From: Flagellimonas hadalis
GTDB lineage: Bacteria; Bacteroidota; Bacteroidia; Flavobacteriales; Flavobacteriaceae
Direction: 5' to 3'
DNA: 64,000 nucleotides
NCBI RefSeq assembly: GCF_007785775.2
Contig: NZ_VNIK02000002.1
Location: 395,017 to 459,016 of the forward strand
Both the position numbers and the translations under genes were made by a program. The notes beneath the pieces were generated by a model that saw only the letters and a list, made by a program, of their open reading frames with translations, was not told the DNA's origin and did not search any database. Positions 52,851-60,674 of this stretch are shown here, one piece after another (position 1 is the stretch's first letter; each line of letters opens with the position of its first letter).

Positions 52851-52907
52851 TGTCAATTCGAGCGCAGTCGAGAATTTCAATAGGTTTCGACTGCGCTCAA
52901 CCTGACA
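52851..52907. repeat. REP-like palindromic repeat
   Basis: A long inverted repeat: core arms gagcgcagtcga (52860-52871) and tcgactgcgctc (52887-52898), and outer arms tgtca/tgaca (52851-52855, 52903-52907). Similar intergenic palindromes containing CGACTGCGCTC are widespread in Flavobacteriaceae genomes (general knowledge). This is the only copy seen in the window. It separates two convergent genes and may also act as a transcription barrier. Confidence 0.8.
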
Positions 52908-52970
52908 TATTCCACAATCTGCCCCAATATTTTGTCAAAACAAGTAATGGTTGTTCATTGCCATTTTACT

Positions 52971-54044
52971 TCAGAACAACCTCATCTGGCCATCCTTGTA
53001 TTGCTCATGGAGTTCCTTGTTCAGGATTGGAAATTTTTTGTCCTTGAAATATTTTTGACGGGCCAATCGTGCCATATCATGTATCTGTGATGCAATCTTG
53101 CCCTCTCCCCTGTTCCGAAGTCCAAACCGACTGTCGTTTATAGTGCCGCCATGGCAATCCTGAATCTGATGGAGCACTTTTTCGGCCCTGTCCGGCATGG
53201 CCTTTTTGATCCAGTCCGTAAAAATCTGGCCAATGGCCCCATTCAATCGTACCACCGTGAATCCAAAGGAAAGGGCGCCGTGTTCCGCCACTGTTTTAGC
53301 CAACGGCAACAGTTCATGACTGTTGATTCCAGGAATCATCGGGGCCAACATGGCATTTACGGGGATATTGTTCTCGGACAGAACTTGGATCGTCTTCAGT
53401 CTTTTTTGGATGGATGCCGTCCTGGGTTCCAGTTTTCTCCTTGTTTGTTCTGAAAGCGATGTGACGGATATGTTCACCGCTACCAATCTGTGGGCATTGA
53501 GTTCTTTTAAGACATCCAGGTCTCGCAATACCAAGGCATTTTTGGTGATGATGCCAACGGGATGCCTGTACTTTAGGAACACTTCCAGACATTTTCGGGT
53601 AATTTCGAACTTCTGTTCAGCAGGCTGGTAGCAATCCGTGTTGCCAGACATGACGATGGTCTGTGCCTTCCAATTTTTGTGTTTTATCTTCGCCTCCAAT
53701 AGTTCCGGGGCTGATTTCTTCACCAAAATCTTTCGTTCAAAATCCAATCCGGCACTGTATCCCCAATATTCGTGGGCATTCCTTGCATAGCAATAGATAC
53801 AGCCATGTTCACAGCCTTGATAAGGGTTCATGGAGAACATCATCCCCACATCCGGGCTGTCCACTTTGTTCACTATCGTCTTTGGGAAAATGGGAATGTA
53901 CTGGGTCTTGTTGTTTTCAGCTTCTTCGCCTTCCAACCTACAAAATTCCAAAAAGTCTTCCCGCATTTCATAGACATGCTGTAAAAATTGATTGGGCGTG
54001 TTTTTTTGTGCGCCCCTGCCCTTGAGGTAATCATCGGAAGACAT
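52971..54044 (-). CDS. PA0069-family radical SAM protein (SPL-like)
   Basis: A 357-residue radical SAM enzyme. The N-terminal SSDDYLKGRGAQKNT start and the [4Fe-4S]-binding CxxxCxxC motif (CEHGCIYC, about 80-87), followed by YARNAHEYWG, are diagnostic of the PA0069/SplB-like family; EPRTASIQKRL and the SRFGLRNRGEG tail also match. The function is unknown, though the family is related to spore photoproduct lyase. Monocistronic with its own promoter. Confidence 0.93.
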   Translation of the reverse strand: MSSDDYLKGRGAQKNTPNQFLQHVYEMREDFLEFCRLEGEEAENNKTQYIPIFPKTIVNKVDSPDVGMMFSMNPYQGCEHGCIYCYARNAHEYWGYSAGLDFERKILVKKSAPELLEAKIKHKNWKAQTIVMSGNTDCYQPAEQKFEITRKCLEVFLKYRHPVGIITKNALVLRDLDVLKELNAHRLVAVNISVTSLSEQTRRKLEPRTASIQKRLKTIQVLSENNIPVNAMLAPMIPGINSHELLPLAKTVAEHGALSFGFTVVRLNGAIGQIFTDWIKKAMPDRAEKVLHQIQDCHGGTINDSRFGLRNRGEGKIASQIHDMARLARQKYFKDKKFPILNKELHEQYKDGQMRLF

Positions 54045-54061
54045 AAAAATAGGATTTATTC

Positions 54062-54069
54062 CAAATTTA
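54062..54069 (-). promoter_or_regulatory. -7 promoter box of the radical SAM gene
   Basis: TAAATTTG on the minus strand, perfect TAnnTTTG, 17 nt before the ATG at 54044. Confidence 0.65.
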
Positions 54070-54114
54070 TGGATTATTTCCTATTGTCTAGATTCTGAAT
54101 TGTTAAACCTGATT

Positions 54115-54145
54115 GTTAAAAAAAGCCGGACAATGTCCGGCTTTT
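54115..54145 (-). terminator. Intrinsic terminator of collagen-like lipoprotein copy A
   Basis: Perfect 9-bp stem aagccggac/gtccggctt (54123-54131 and 54135-54143), loop AAT, with seven T on the minus strand. The same hairpin recurs 901 bp away beyond copy B. Confidence 0.9.
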
Positions 54146-54187
54146 CGCTTTATGGTTGGGTAGTGCCCCAAAAGGGTAATTCCTTTT

Positions 54188-54814
54188 TCAATCCAGACCA
54201 AAATATGCTGCCACAGCATTATAATCGTTGGTATCCACTCCAGCCGCTTTAAGTTCGTCTTTTAAGCTTTCTATATCGCTTGCCTTTCCGTTAACCGATG
54301 TAATCTCGGCTGCAATTATTATCAATCTATCATAAAATCCTTCTGGGACAACAAATGGCAGACCATTAAGGTTTGTAAACGATATAAAAGCATTAGGACT
54401 GGTATCGGAATTTGAATAAAGAACATCTGTAACAACTGGGTTACTTGGAACCTTCCCTGGAACTGCATGGGTATAACTGACATTATCAATTGTCAGTTCC
54501 AAATAGAAAAGAAACGCATAATTGGGACGTTCTAATGCACTTATGGCCAAATCGAAAGCGAACGTTGATTCCCCTCCCCAATCACTCATATCAATGTCGA
54601 ATGCCTGAACGTTTGCATTCCCATCCATGCCATCCATACCGTCTTCTCCATGGGTTCCATTCTGACCATCAATACCGTCTGCACCATCCGCACCAGCCGG
54701 TCCCTGGGCGCCTGCTGGTCCCTCAGGACCCTGTTCCCCGTCCTCACCCGAACAGGACACCAAAACAATTGCCATGCATATCATGGCCATACTGAACAAC
54801 TTGACTAGTTTCAT
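54188..54814 (-). CDS. Collagen-like repeat lipoprotein, copy A
   Basis: A 208-residue surface or periplasmic lipoprotein. Signal peptide with lipobox V-S-C, then 15 Gly-x-y triplets ([19 protein letters not shown] onward, about 23-67), a beta-rich domain ([29 protein letters not shown]), and a C-terminus [12 protein letters not shown] shared exactly with copy B. The fold and function of the C-terminal domain are not recognised. The collagen-like stalk suggests an extended, possibly trimeric, surface protein. Own promoter and terminator. Confidence 0.88.
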   Translation of the reverse strand: MKLVKLFSMAMICMAIVLVSCSGEDGEQGPEGPAGAQGPAGADGADGIDGQNGTHGEDGMDGMDGNANVQAFDIDMSDWGGESTFAFDLAISALERPNYAFLFYLELTIDNVSYTHAVPGKVPSNPVVTDVLYSNSDTSPNAFISFTNLNGLPFVVPEGFYDRLIIIAAEITSVNGKASDIESLKDELKAAGVDTNDYNAVAAYFGLD

Positions 54815-54840
54815 ATTATCATTTTAAAGTTTATATGAAT

Positions 54841-54848
54841 CAAAAGTA
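54841..54848 (-). promoter_or_regulatory. -7 promoter box of lipoprotein copy A
   Basis: TACTTTTG on the minus strand, perfect TAnnTTTG, about 26 nt before the ATG at 54814. The same box precedes copy B. Confidence 0.65.
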
Positions 54849-55023
54849 GCGCAGTGCCCTATATGAATTGGACCTAACTAACGGATGCCCAAGACCATTT
54901 GATCAATATGGCTTTTGAATTGACGGATGAAATTTTTGTGGGGATATTCTTTATTAGATTTTATCGAAAATCTAAAGGAATCTCAAGAAGCTTTTGGGTG
55001 TACAATTTGATTTAACAATTATA

Positions 55024-55045
55024 AAGCCGGACAATGTCCGGCTTT
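55024..55045 (-). terminator. Hairpin terminator of lipoprotein copy B
   Basis: The same 9-bp stem as copy A (aagccggac/gtccggctt), but on the minus strand its T-tail is shorter (TTTATAATT), so termination may be leakier and could allow read-through into copy A. Confidence 0.7.
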
Positions 55046-55088
55046 CCGCTTTATGGTTGGGTAGTGCCCCAAAAGGGTAATTCCTTTC

Positions 55089-55721
55089 TCAATCCAGACC
55101 AAAATAGGCTGCCACAGCATTATAATCGTCGGTATCCACTCCTTTTGACTTAAGCTCTGACATTATATCCGTGGTTCCATTCTTACCTTGCATATTGCTT
55201 ATCTCTATTGAGATTATGATCAGGTTAAAGTAAAAACCAGGAGGCACAGCAAAATCTGCCCCTTGGAGATCCTTGAATGTAATGATCCCGCCTTCATCCG
55301 CAGTGACAACATAGTTTACATCTGCTGTAAATGTACTTGCTATAGCGGCTCCAGGAACCGAATGTCTTGCCAGAAATTGACCGTCGTATAGATATTCCAA
55401 ATAAAATAAGAAGGCATAATTGGGCCTATTCTGTCCAGGAATTGGCATATCAAATTCAAAAAACTCACCTCCGTTCCATGCCTCCATGTTTATTTTAGTT
55501 GATTGCACATTTGCATTACCGTCCACACCATCAACTCCATTGGTTCCATTCTGGCCAGTTGGACCCCGTTCCCCATCTTCACCGTCAGCTCCAACAGGTC
55601 CGACAGGTCCTTGGGCACCTGCTGGTCCCTCAGGCCCTCGTTCCCCATCCTCGCCGGAACAGGACACCAAAACAATTGCTATACAGAGCATGGCCATACC
55701 GAACAACTTAACTAGTTTCAT
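55089..55721 (-). CDS. Collagen-like repeat lipoprotein, copy B
   Basis: A 210-residue paralogue of the following gene. Lipobox V-S-C, 16 Gly-x-y triplets ([19 protein letters not shown] onward), then a diverged beta-rich domain ([30 protein letters not shown]) and the identical end [12 protein letters not shown]. The collagen stretch and signal are nearly the same as copy A, while about 70-190 differ at many positions. It is the upstream copy, so read-through could express both together. Confidence 0.88.
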   Translation of the reverse strand: MKLVKLFGMAMLCIAIVLVSCSGEDGERGPEGPAGAQGPVGPVGADGEDGERGPTGQNGTNGVDGVDGNANVQSTKINMEAWNGGEFFEFDMPIPGQNRPNYAFLFYLEYLYDGQFLARHSVPGAAIASTFTADVNYVVTADEGGIITFKDLQGADFAVPPGFYFNLIIISIEISNMQGKNGTTDIMSELKSKGVDTDDYNAVAAYFGLD

Positions 55722-55748
55722 ATTATCCGTTTATAAGGTTATATGGAC

Positions 55749-55756
55749 CAAAAGTA
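55749..55756 (-). promoter_or_regulatory. -7 promoter box of lipoprotein copy B
   Basis: TACTTTTG on the minus strand, perfect TAnnTTTG, about 27 nt before the ATG at 55721. The surrounding bases are shared with copy A. Confidence 0.65.
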
Positions 55757-55870
55757 GCGCAGTGCCCTGTATGTATTGGGGCCTAACTAACGGATGCCAA
55801 AGACCATTTGATCAATGGGGCTTTTGAATTGACGGGTGAAATTTTTTGTAGGGATATTCTTTCTTAAATT

Positions 55871-56028
55871 TTCCCAAAACCCCAGATGAAAAAGGAAAGA
55901 ATGCAAAAATCAATCAGCAGGTGGTAGCCCATAAGTGCTAGGCTCAAATTAAAAACTCAAGTTCAAGTTCAAACACTGAACATCCTGAATTGGGCATCCA
56001 ATCCCAAGAACAAAATAGCTTGACTACC
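55871..56028. other. Intergenic region with TTCAAG words
   Basis: No ORF. It includes a short tandem ctcaagttcaagttcaaac (about 55957-55975). The same CAAGTTCAAG word recurs at 59945-60033. No terminator-like hairpin for the gene ending at 56029 was found. Confidence 0.45.
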
Positions 56029-57582
56029 TTAATTGAAACCCACTTTCACCAATTGCTTTTTGCCGCCTCTTTTGGCGTAGAAGAGCATGTTGCTGTCCGC
56101 TTCGTCCTTTAAGGGTTTGGAAACCATGAGGGGCAGTCTTGCCTCCTGCTGGTCAATGATCTTTTCGTAGTCCATGGTCCCGTTTTCATCCAAAGAGATC
56201 AAAAACACGTTCCGGTTCCTGCTCAGGCCTTGTTTGAAGATAAGGCGTTCGTTGTTGATGAGTTGCGGGTTTTCGGCCGCGGTACAGATAAAGAAGTAGG
56301 TCTTTCCATCCTTGCAGTACGAACTGTAGGATGCATAGGCCCCGTCGCCCTGTGTCACCTCGGTCTTGTTGATGTTTCTGGCCCATTCCATATGGCCATC
56401 GTTCCCCAGCTTCACACTCACGATGTCGTTGTGGTGGTATCGCTCGATCTTTACCCTTTGCCCTGCTCCGGTGACTTCCATTCCGGTAGTGACAAAATAT
56501 TCCTCCGCATTGAAGAAAATTTCGTTGTTCTGGGTAACTTCAACCCCTTTGAACACCAAGTTCTTGATGACCTTGTCCCCTTCGCGGCCAAACTTGTCAT
56601 CCATGAACTGCTCTGAAAAGGCATTGTACTTTTGGGATCGGATGCTCAGCGTGGAGGGATCCACGTCAAAATAAGCGATTCCATTGTAGCGATTGTCCTT
56701 TCGGTCGGCATAGAACCCAACGCAGACAAGTTTGTTTTTTAGGAAGATGGGGTACAGCCCTTCGGGATATTTGCCTGGATCCACAAAAGATTGGGTCCGG
56801 CTCCCGTTTTGCGATACCTTCACAAGTTCATACTGGAACTTTCGCTCATCCACCTGAAAACGGTTCCTTTTAAAATAGGCCTTACCAATAATATAGGCCG
56901 TTTGCAGGTCGGACGAAATGGCCAAGCTCTCAAAAGCATAGTTCTTTTCCTCTATCTCTGTCGAAAAATCATGCTCAAATCGCTTGTTCAGGGCGGTGTC
57001 GAACAAATGGATGATGTGCTTGTTGTCCTTTCCCTTTTTGTGGTGGGTACTTATGATGAACCCCGTTTTCTCCTCATTGAAAAGAATGGCGGTGGAAAAC
57101 CCGCTGGAAAAATTGCGATTATAGAAGTTTTTCCCGACAGGATCATCTACCTGTTCCGATGCAATGGAAAGCAATTGTTTGGTGCTAAAATTAAAATCGA
57201 TGATGGGACTGGTGTGTACCCAATACTCATATTGGCCCCTGCCTTCATTATAGTTAAGGAACAGAAGGTTCAACTGTCCATTTTTGAAGAATCCTTCCAC
57301 AAATTCCTGGTCCTTGAGCTTATAGTTGTACTCATTGACCAACTCCAGGTCACTGTTATAATGTTCGATCAGATATCCCTTTGGCCTTAAGATCAGTCCT
57401 TGGTAATAGGCCCTGACCAAAATATAGCCGCCAGTCCCATCCTCGTCGATGGTCATTAGGTTGGAATAGCGGTACCGATCGTTGTATTTTTCTCCGAAGT
57501 CATAGGTGACGGGCATTTTCTGGGCCACGGTCACCATTGCGAAAAACGCAAAGCAAAGTAGAAAAAAGTGGTTTCTGGTCAT
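56029..57582 (-). CDS. Secreted protein of unknown function (517 aa)
   Basis: Unrecognised. It starts with a Sec signal (MTRNHFFLLCFAFFAMVTVAQ); this start was preferred to one 111 nt upstream inside the enoyl-CoA hydratase gene. The rest is beta-rich with repeated short strands and Tyr/Phe/Asn-rich turns (GGYILVRAYYQGLILRPKG, NKHIIHLFDTALNKRF, GKTYFFICTAAENPQ), suggesting a beta-propeller. Ends in KKQLVKVGFN. It is 25 nt after the enoyl-CoA hydratase gene in a three-gene operon, though a functional link is not obvious. Confidence 0.8.
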   Translation of the reverse strand: MTRNHFFLLCFAFFAMVTVAQKMPVTYDFGEKYNDRYRYSNLMTIDEDGTGGYILVRAYYQGLILRPKGYLIEHYNSDLELVNEYNYKLKDQEFVEGFFKNGQLNLLFLNYNEGRGQYEYWVHTSPIIDFNFSTKQLLSIASEQVDDPVGKNFYNRNFSSGFSTAILFNEEKTGFIISTHHKKGKDNKHIIHLFDTALNKRFEHDFSTEIEEKNYAFESLAISSDLQTAYIIGKAYFKRNRFQVDERKFQYELVKVSQNGSRTQSFVDPGKYPEGLYPIFLKNKLVCVGFYADRKDNRYNGIAYFDVDPSTLSIRSQKYNAFSEQFMDDKFGREGDKVIKNLVFKGVEVTQNNEIFFNAEEYFVTTGMEVTGAGQRVKIERYHHNDIVSVKLGNDGHMEWARNINKTEVTQGDGAYASYSSYCKDGKTYFFICTAAENPQLINNERLIFKQGLSRNRNVFLISLDENGTMDYEKIIDQQEARLPLMVSKPLKDEADSNMLFYAKRGGKKQLVKVGFN

Positions 57583-57607
57583 GGTTTGGCTTAGTTGGGG
57601 CCAACGG

Positions 57608-58390
57608 TCACGACCCCGGAAAATCTGCCTGACGCTTTTCCAGAAAGGCTGATGTACCCTCCTTGAAATCGTCGGTGCCAAAACAATGGCCAAAGGCTTC
57701 TATCTCCGTGGCATAGCCATCGGCGTCATACCTAAAACCAGCATTTACCGCTTTTATTGCATGCTTGATGGCCACGGTGGAGTTTTTCGATATCCTGCCC
57801 GCTATTTTAACACAAAGAGTCAACAGTTCCTCTTGAGCCACCACGTGGTTGACCAACCCGTAGGCAAAAGCCTTGTCCGCATCGATCATCCCAGCGGTCA
57901 GGATGAGTTCCATGGCCCTGCCCTTCCCAATGAGCTGAGGCAAGCGCTGTGTGCCCCCGTAGCCGGGAATCACCCCCAAGGACACCTCTGGCAAGCCCAT
58001 TCGGGCATTGCTGCTGGCCACCCGAAAGTGACATGCCATGGCCAATTCCAAACCTCCACCAAGCGCAAAGCCATTGATGGCAGCTATGACGGGGGTGGAC
58101 AAGTTCTCCACTAGGTTGAACAGGTTTTTCTGGCCCATGGCGGCCAATTGACGGCCTTCCTTGACTGAAAAATTGGCAAATTCCGAAATGTCAGCACCGG
58201 CCACAAAGGCCTTTTCACCGCTTCCCGTGATGATAATCGCCTTGATCTCACTGTCCTCGTCCAACTCCTTGAAAGCGACATGGAGTTCCTCAATGGTCCT
58301 TTGGTTGAGCGCATTCAATTTGTTGGGCCTGTTGATGGTGATGATGGCCAAATTGTTCTCTTCTTCGATGTAGATGTTTTCGTAGTCCAT
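57608..58390 (-). CDS. Enoyl-CoA hydratase/isomerase family protein
   Basis: Crotonase-fold enzyme of 260 residues, expected to hydrate enoyl-CoA in beta-oxidation or a related pathway. The oxyanion-hole segment AFVAGADISEF (about 61-71) and INGFALGGGLELAMACHFR (about 104-122), and the catalytic-Glu segments PEVSLGVIPGYGGTQRLPQL, match short-chain enoyl-CoA hydratases including both glutamates. Middle gene of an operon, 44 nt after the sensor kinase. Confidence 0.93.
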   Translation of the reverse strand: MDYENIYIEEENNLAIITINRPNKLNALNQRTIEELHVAFKELDEDSEIKAIIITGSGEKAFVAGADISEFANFSVKEGRQLAAMGQKNLFNLVENLSTPVIAAINGFALGGGLELAMACHFRVASSNARMGLPEVSLGVIPGYGGTQRLPQLIGKGRAMELILTAGMIDADKAFAYGLVNHVVAQEELLTLCVKIAGRISKNSTVAIKHAIKAVNAGFRYDADGYATEIEAFGHCFGTDDFKEGTSAFLEKRQADFPGS

Positions 58391-58434
58391 GTGCTTTCAT
58401 TTAGGAATGGTCCATGGCGGACCCGTACTTGAAT

Positions 58435-59889
58435 TTATTTACGTTGTTTGGGGAATTTAATGGTAAAGACCGTTCCCTTGCCCTCTTTTGAAGTAAAGGT
58501 AATGGTTCCCTTATAGTTTTCCACAATATTCTTGACCATCCCAAGTCCAAGGCCGGTACCGCTTGACTTGGTAGTGAATTTAGGTTCAAACACACGGTAC
58601 CTCAGGTCATCTGGAATCCCCACGCCATTGTCGGCAACAGAAATTTTCACGTACTGGCCCTCGGTGGCCACGGTGACCAATATCCGAGGTGATTCAACTT
58701 CGGGGACGGCCTGGATGGCATTTTTTACCAAGTTGGTGATGACCCGGATGAGTTGGGTACGGTCCAGTTTCGCAATGATCTCTTCTTCATCTGCAATGAA
58801 ATGGATAAAGTCCTCATTGAAGATCTCCAAGGCCAGTTTCACGATATTCACCACGTTCAATGTCTCGTTCTGCTGCGCGGGCATATCGGCAAAACTGGAG
58901 AAGGCTGTGGCAATGTTGCTCATGGTATCTATCTGCTGCACCAAGGTCTTGGAAAATTCTTTTACCTTTTTTTGGATATCGGGATCGTTGGGGTCAAACT
59001 TGCGCTCAAAACTCTGAACGGTAAGACGCAGTGGAGTCAAGGGATTCTTGATCTCGTGTGCCACTTGCTTGGCCATTTCCCGCCAGGCCTGTTCCCTTTC
59101 GCTGCGAGCCAGTTTTACCGCGCTCTCCTCCAGTTCATCGATCATTCGGTTATAGGAGTCCACCAGTTTTCCGATTTCTTCACCAGGGCTATCCAGATAG
59201 ATTTTCTCGTTCCTTCGGGTCAGGTTGGTCCGGTACATTTTATCCGATATGGTCTCAAGCGACCTTGTGATATATTTCGAAATAAAATAGGCCAGCACTA
59301 TGGCCGAAATCAGCATCAACAGATACACTCCGCCCAACCGAAAAAGAAACTCTCTCAACTCTTTGTTGTTGAACGTGTTATCCTCAAAATAAGGAAGGCT
59401 CATAATGCCGATGGGCTTGAACTTGGGGTCGTTGATATAGGAATAGGTGGCCTGGTAGTTATCGCCCGCCGCCCGTTTTTCCTCCACATATCTTTTATTG
59501 CCACTATCCCGAAGGTAATTCAGGATCTTGGCATCCAAGCAGCTGGCAATGGAATCCTCTTCAAAGCTTGGACGGGAACTTTTGATGAGATTGCCCTCCA
59601 GATCATAAATATTGAAGTTGACGTTCTGCACATCCGCAATCTTATAGATCTCGTCCCTAAATATATGGCCCAGATTTTCTGCAGTGACCGGATAGGTGGT
59701 CTCTTTCAGGGCATAGGAAATGCTCTGCAACACCTGTTCTTCCTTTCGTTCCAACCTATCGTTGTGATAGTCCTTCCCCTCTTCCCTATATTGATAGATG
59801 GTGACGGCCACAATCAAAATGGAAGCGATGACCACCAGCATGATCATTGCGAAAAAAATACGGGACCGTAAGGATAGTTTCTTGAACAA
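58435..59889 (-). CDS. NtrY-like sensor histidine kinase (orphan)
   Basis: A 484-residue two-TM kinase: TM1 (about 14-32), extracytoplasmic sensor (about 33-185), TM2 (about 188-208), HAMP, phosphoacceptor MAKQVAHEIKNPLTPL (about 270-285, H in HEIKNP) and ATPase boxes (NLVKNAIQAV, DNGVGIP, GTGLGLGMVKNIVENYKG). The sequence around HEIKNPLTPLRLTVQSF is NtrY-like. No response regulator is encoded nearby, so its partner is elsewhere. Heads an operon with the enoyl-CoA hydratase and a secreted protein. Confidence 0.93.
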   Translation of the reverse strand: MFKKLSLRSRIFFAMIMLVVIASILIVAVTIYQYREEGKDYHNDRLERKEEQVLQSISYALKETTYPVTAENLGHIFRDEIYKIADVQNVNFNIYDLEGNLIKSSRPSFEEDSIASCLDAKILNYLRDSGNKRYVEEKRAAGDNYQATYSYINDPKFKPIGIMSLPYFEDNTFNNKELREFLFRLGGVYLLMLISAIVLAYFISKYITRSLETISDKMYRTNLTRRNEKIYLDSPGEEIGKLVDSYNRMIDELEESAVKLARSEREQAWREMAKQVAHEIKNPLTPLRLTVQSFERKFDPNDPDIQKKVKEFSKTLVQQIDTMSNIATAFSSFADMPAQQNETLNVVNIVKLALEIFNEDFIHFIADEEEIIAKLDRTQLIRVITNLVKNAIQAVPEVESPRILVTVATEGQYVKISVADNGVGIPDDLRYRVFEPKFTTKSSGTGLGLGMVKNIVENYKGTITFTSKEGKGTVFTIKFPKQRK

Positions 59890-59940
59890 GCTTGCCGATT
59901 TGCGATAAAATTACACAATTATCAAGCCAAATGAGACACA

Positions 59941-60033
59941 AGGGCAAGTTCAAGTCTCAAGTGACAAACTAAACGTCAACTACATTTGAATGTTGCCCTA
60001 TTGAACTTGTACTTGCGTTTGATACTTGAACTT
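59941..60033. repeat. Interlocked inverted repeats of CAAGTTCAAG type
   Basis: Arms aagttcaagt (59946-59955) and acttgaactt (60024-60033) are perfect complements. A second pair, agggcaa/ttgccct (59941-59947 and 59993-59999), overlaps the left arm. They lie between the 3' end of the hemJ-like gene and the 5' end of the kinase gene. Low-complexity, TTCAAG-rich. Confidence 0.5.
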
Positions 60034-60034
60034 T

Positions 60035-60583
60035 TTAAGCGTTAGGATTTTTGTCCCTGATACGCTTGTACAGTCGAATGCCCAACATGAGCAGTATGGC
60101 CAGAACGAAAATGCCGATCACCCCATAGATCCAATTGAAAGCGTTCTTCAAAATGACCAAGAACACTACGGCAAAAAGGATGAGAGTGGCCCCTTCGTTC
60201 CAGATACGCATGAACCTTGAAGTATAATTCACCTCATCACGCTGCAATTGTTTGAACATCTGGTGGCACTTGAGATGGTACACAAATAGCAGGGCCACAA
60301 AGGCCAGTTTCACATGCATCCACGATTGTTGCAACCAACCCGGCATCAAAACCAAGAGCCAAATGGCAAAGAGGGTACACAGGATGGCAGATGGCCATGT
60401 GATAATGTACCATAGCCGTTTGGTCATCAACTTGAGTTGATCGGTGAGAATCTCTCGATCAGGCCATGGCTTTTGCCATGCCTCAATGTGGTAAATGAAA
60501 AGTCGTGGGATATAGAACAGTCCCGCAAACCAAGTAACCACAAAGATCAAGTGGAGTGATTTGATGTAGTTATAGATTTCCAT
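60035..60583 (-). CDS. hemJ: HemJ/CopD-family membrane protein
   Basis: A 182-residue protein with about four or five TM segments. The N-terminus SLHLIFVVTWFAGLFYIPRL, with the conserved His in TM1, WFAG and PRLF, and the later MHVKLAFV (Lys) and an Arg/Asn-rich RFMRIWNEGA, are signature residues of HemJ, the oxygen-independent-type protoporphyrinogen IX oxidase of heme synthesis. Database labels vary (CopD). HemJ is common in Bacteroidota lacking HemG/HemY. Monocistronic. Confidence 0.85.
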   Translation of the reverse strand: MEIYNYIKSLHLIFVVTWFAGLFYIPRLFIYHIEAWQKPWPDREILTDQLKLMTKRLWYIITWPSAILCTLFAIWLLVLMPGWLQQSWMHVKLAFVALLFVYHLKCHQMFKQLQRDEVNYTSRFMRIWNEGATLILFAVVFLVILKNAFNWIYGVIGIFVLAILLMLGIRLYKRIRDKNPNA

Positions 60584-60610
60584 TTGCTTGGCCCGATATA
60601 AATAGGAGTC

Positions 60611-60661
60611 AAAGGTAAAGGGTAGATAGCAGATATAAAACTATCATTTCCCTTTACCTTT
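60611..60661. repeat. Long hairpin between the BNR-protein and hemJ-like genes
   Basis: Perfect 12-bp arms aaaggtaaaggg (60611-60622) and ccctttaccttt (60650-60661), with an inner pair gatag/ctatc (60625-60629 and 60641-60645). On the minus strand there is no T-run beyond the hairpin, so it is a structural element or weak terminator and not a classic one. Confidence 0.6.
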
Positions 60662-60674
60662 TGTCCTTCAACCT

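Larger units (their letters stand above)
54122..54965 (-). repeat. Tandem duplication, unit A
   Basis: A direct repeat of roughly 840-850 bp holding promoter, lipoprotein gene and terminator. It matches 55023-55870. Both ends, including the non-coding flanks, are close to identical by eye, while the middle of the gene has diverged. Exact borders are approximate. Confidence 0.8.
55023..55870 (-). repeat. Tandem duplication, unit B
   Basis: Second copy of the 54122-54965 unit in the same orientation, about 901 bp upstream in transcription order. The 57-bp spacer between units is AT-rich with no other feature. Confidence 0.8.

Noticed and set aside
52851..52907. CRISPR or transposon end
   Set aside because: Only one palindrome, with no spacer array, transposase or target duplication.
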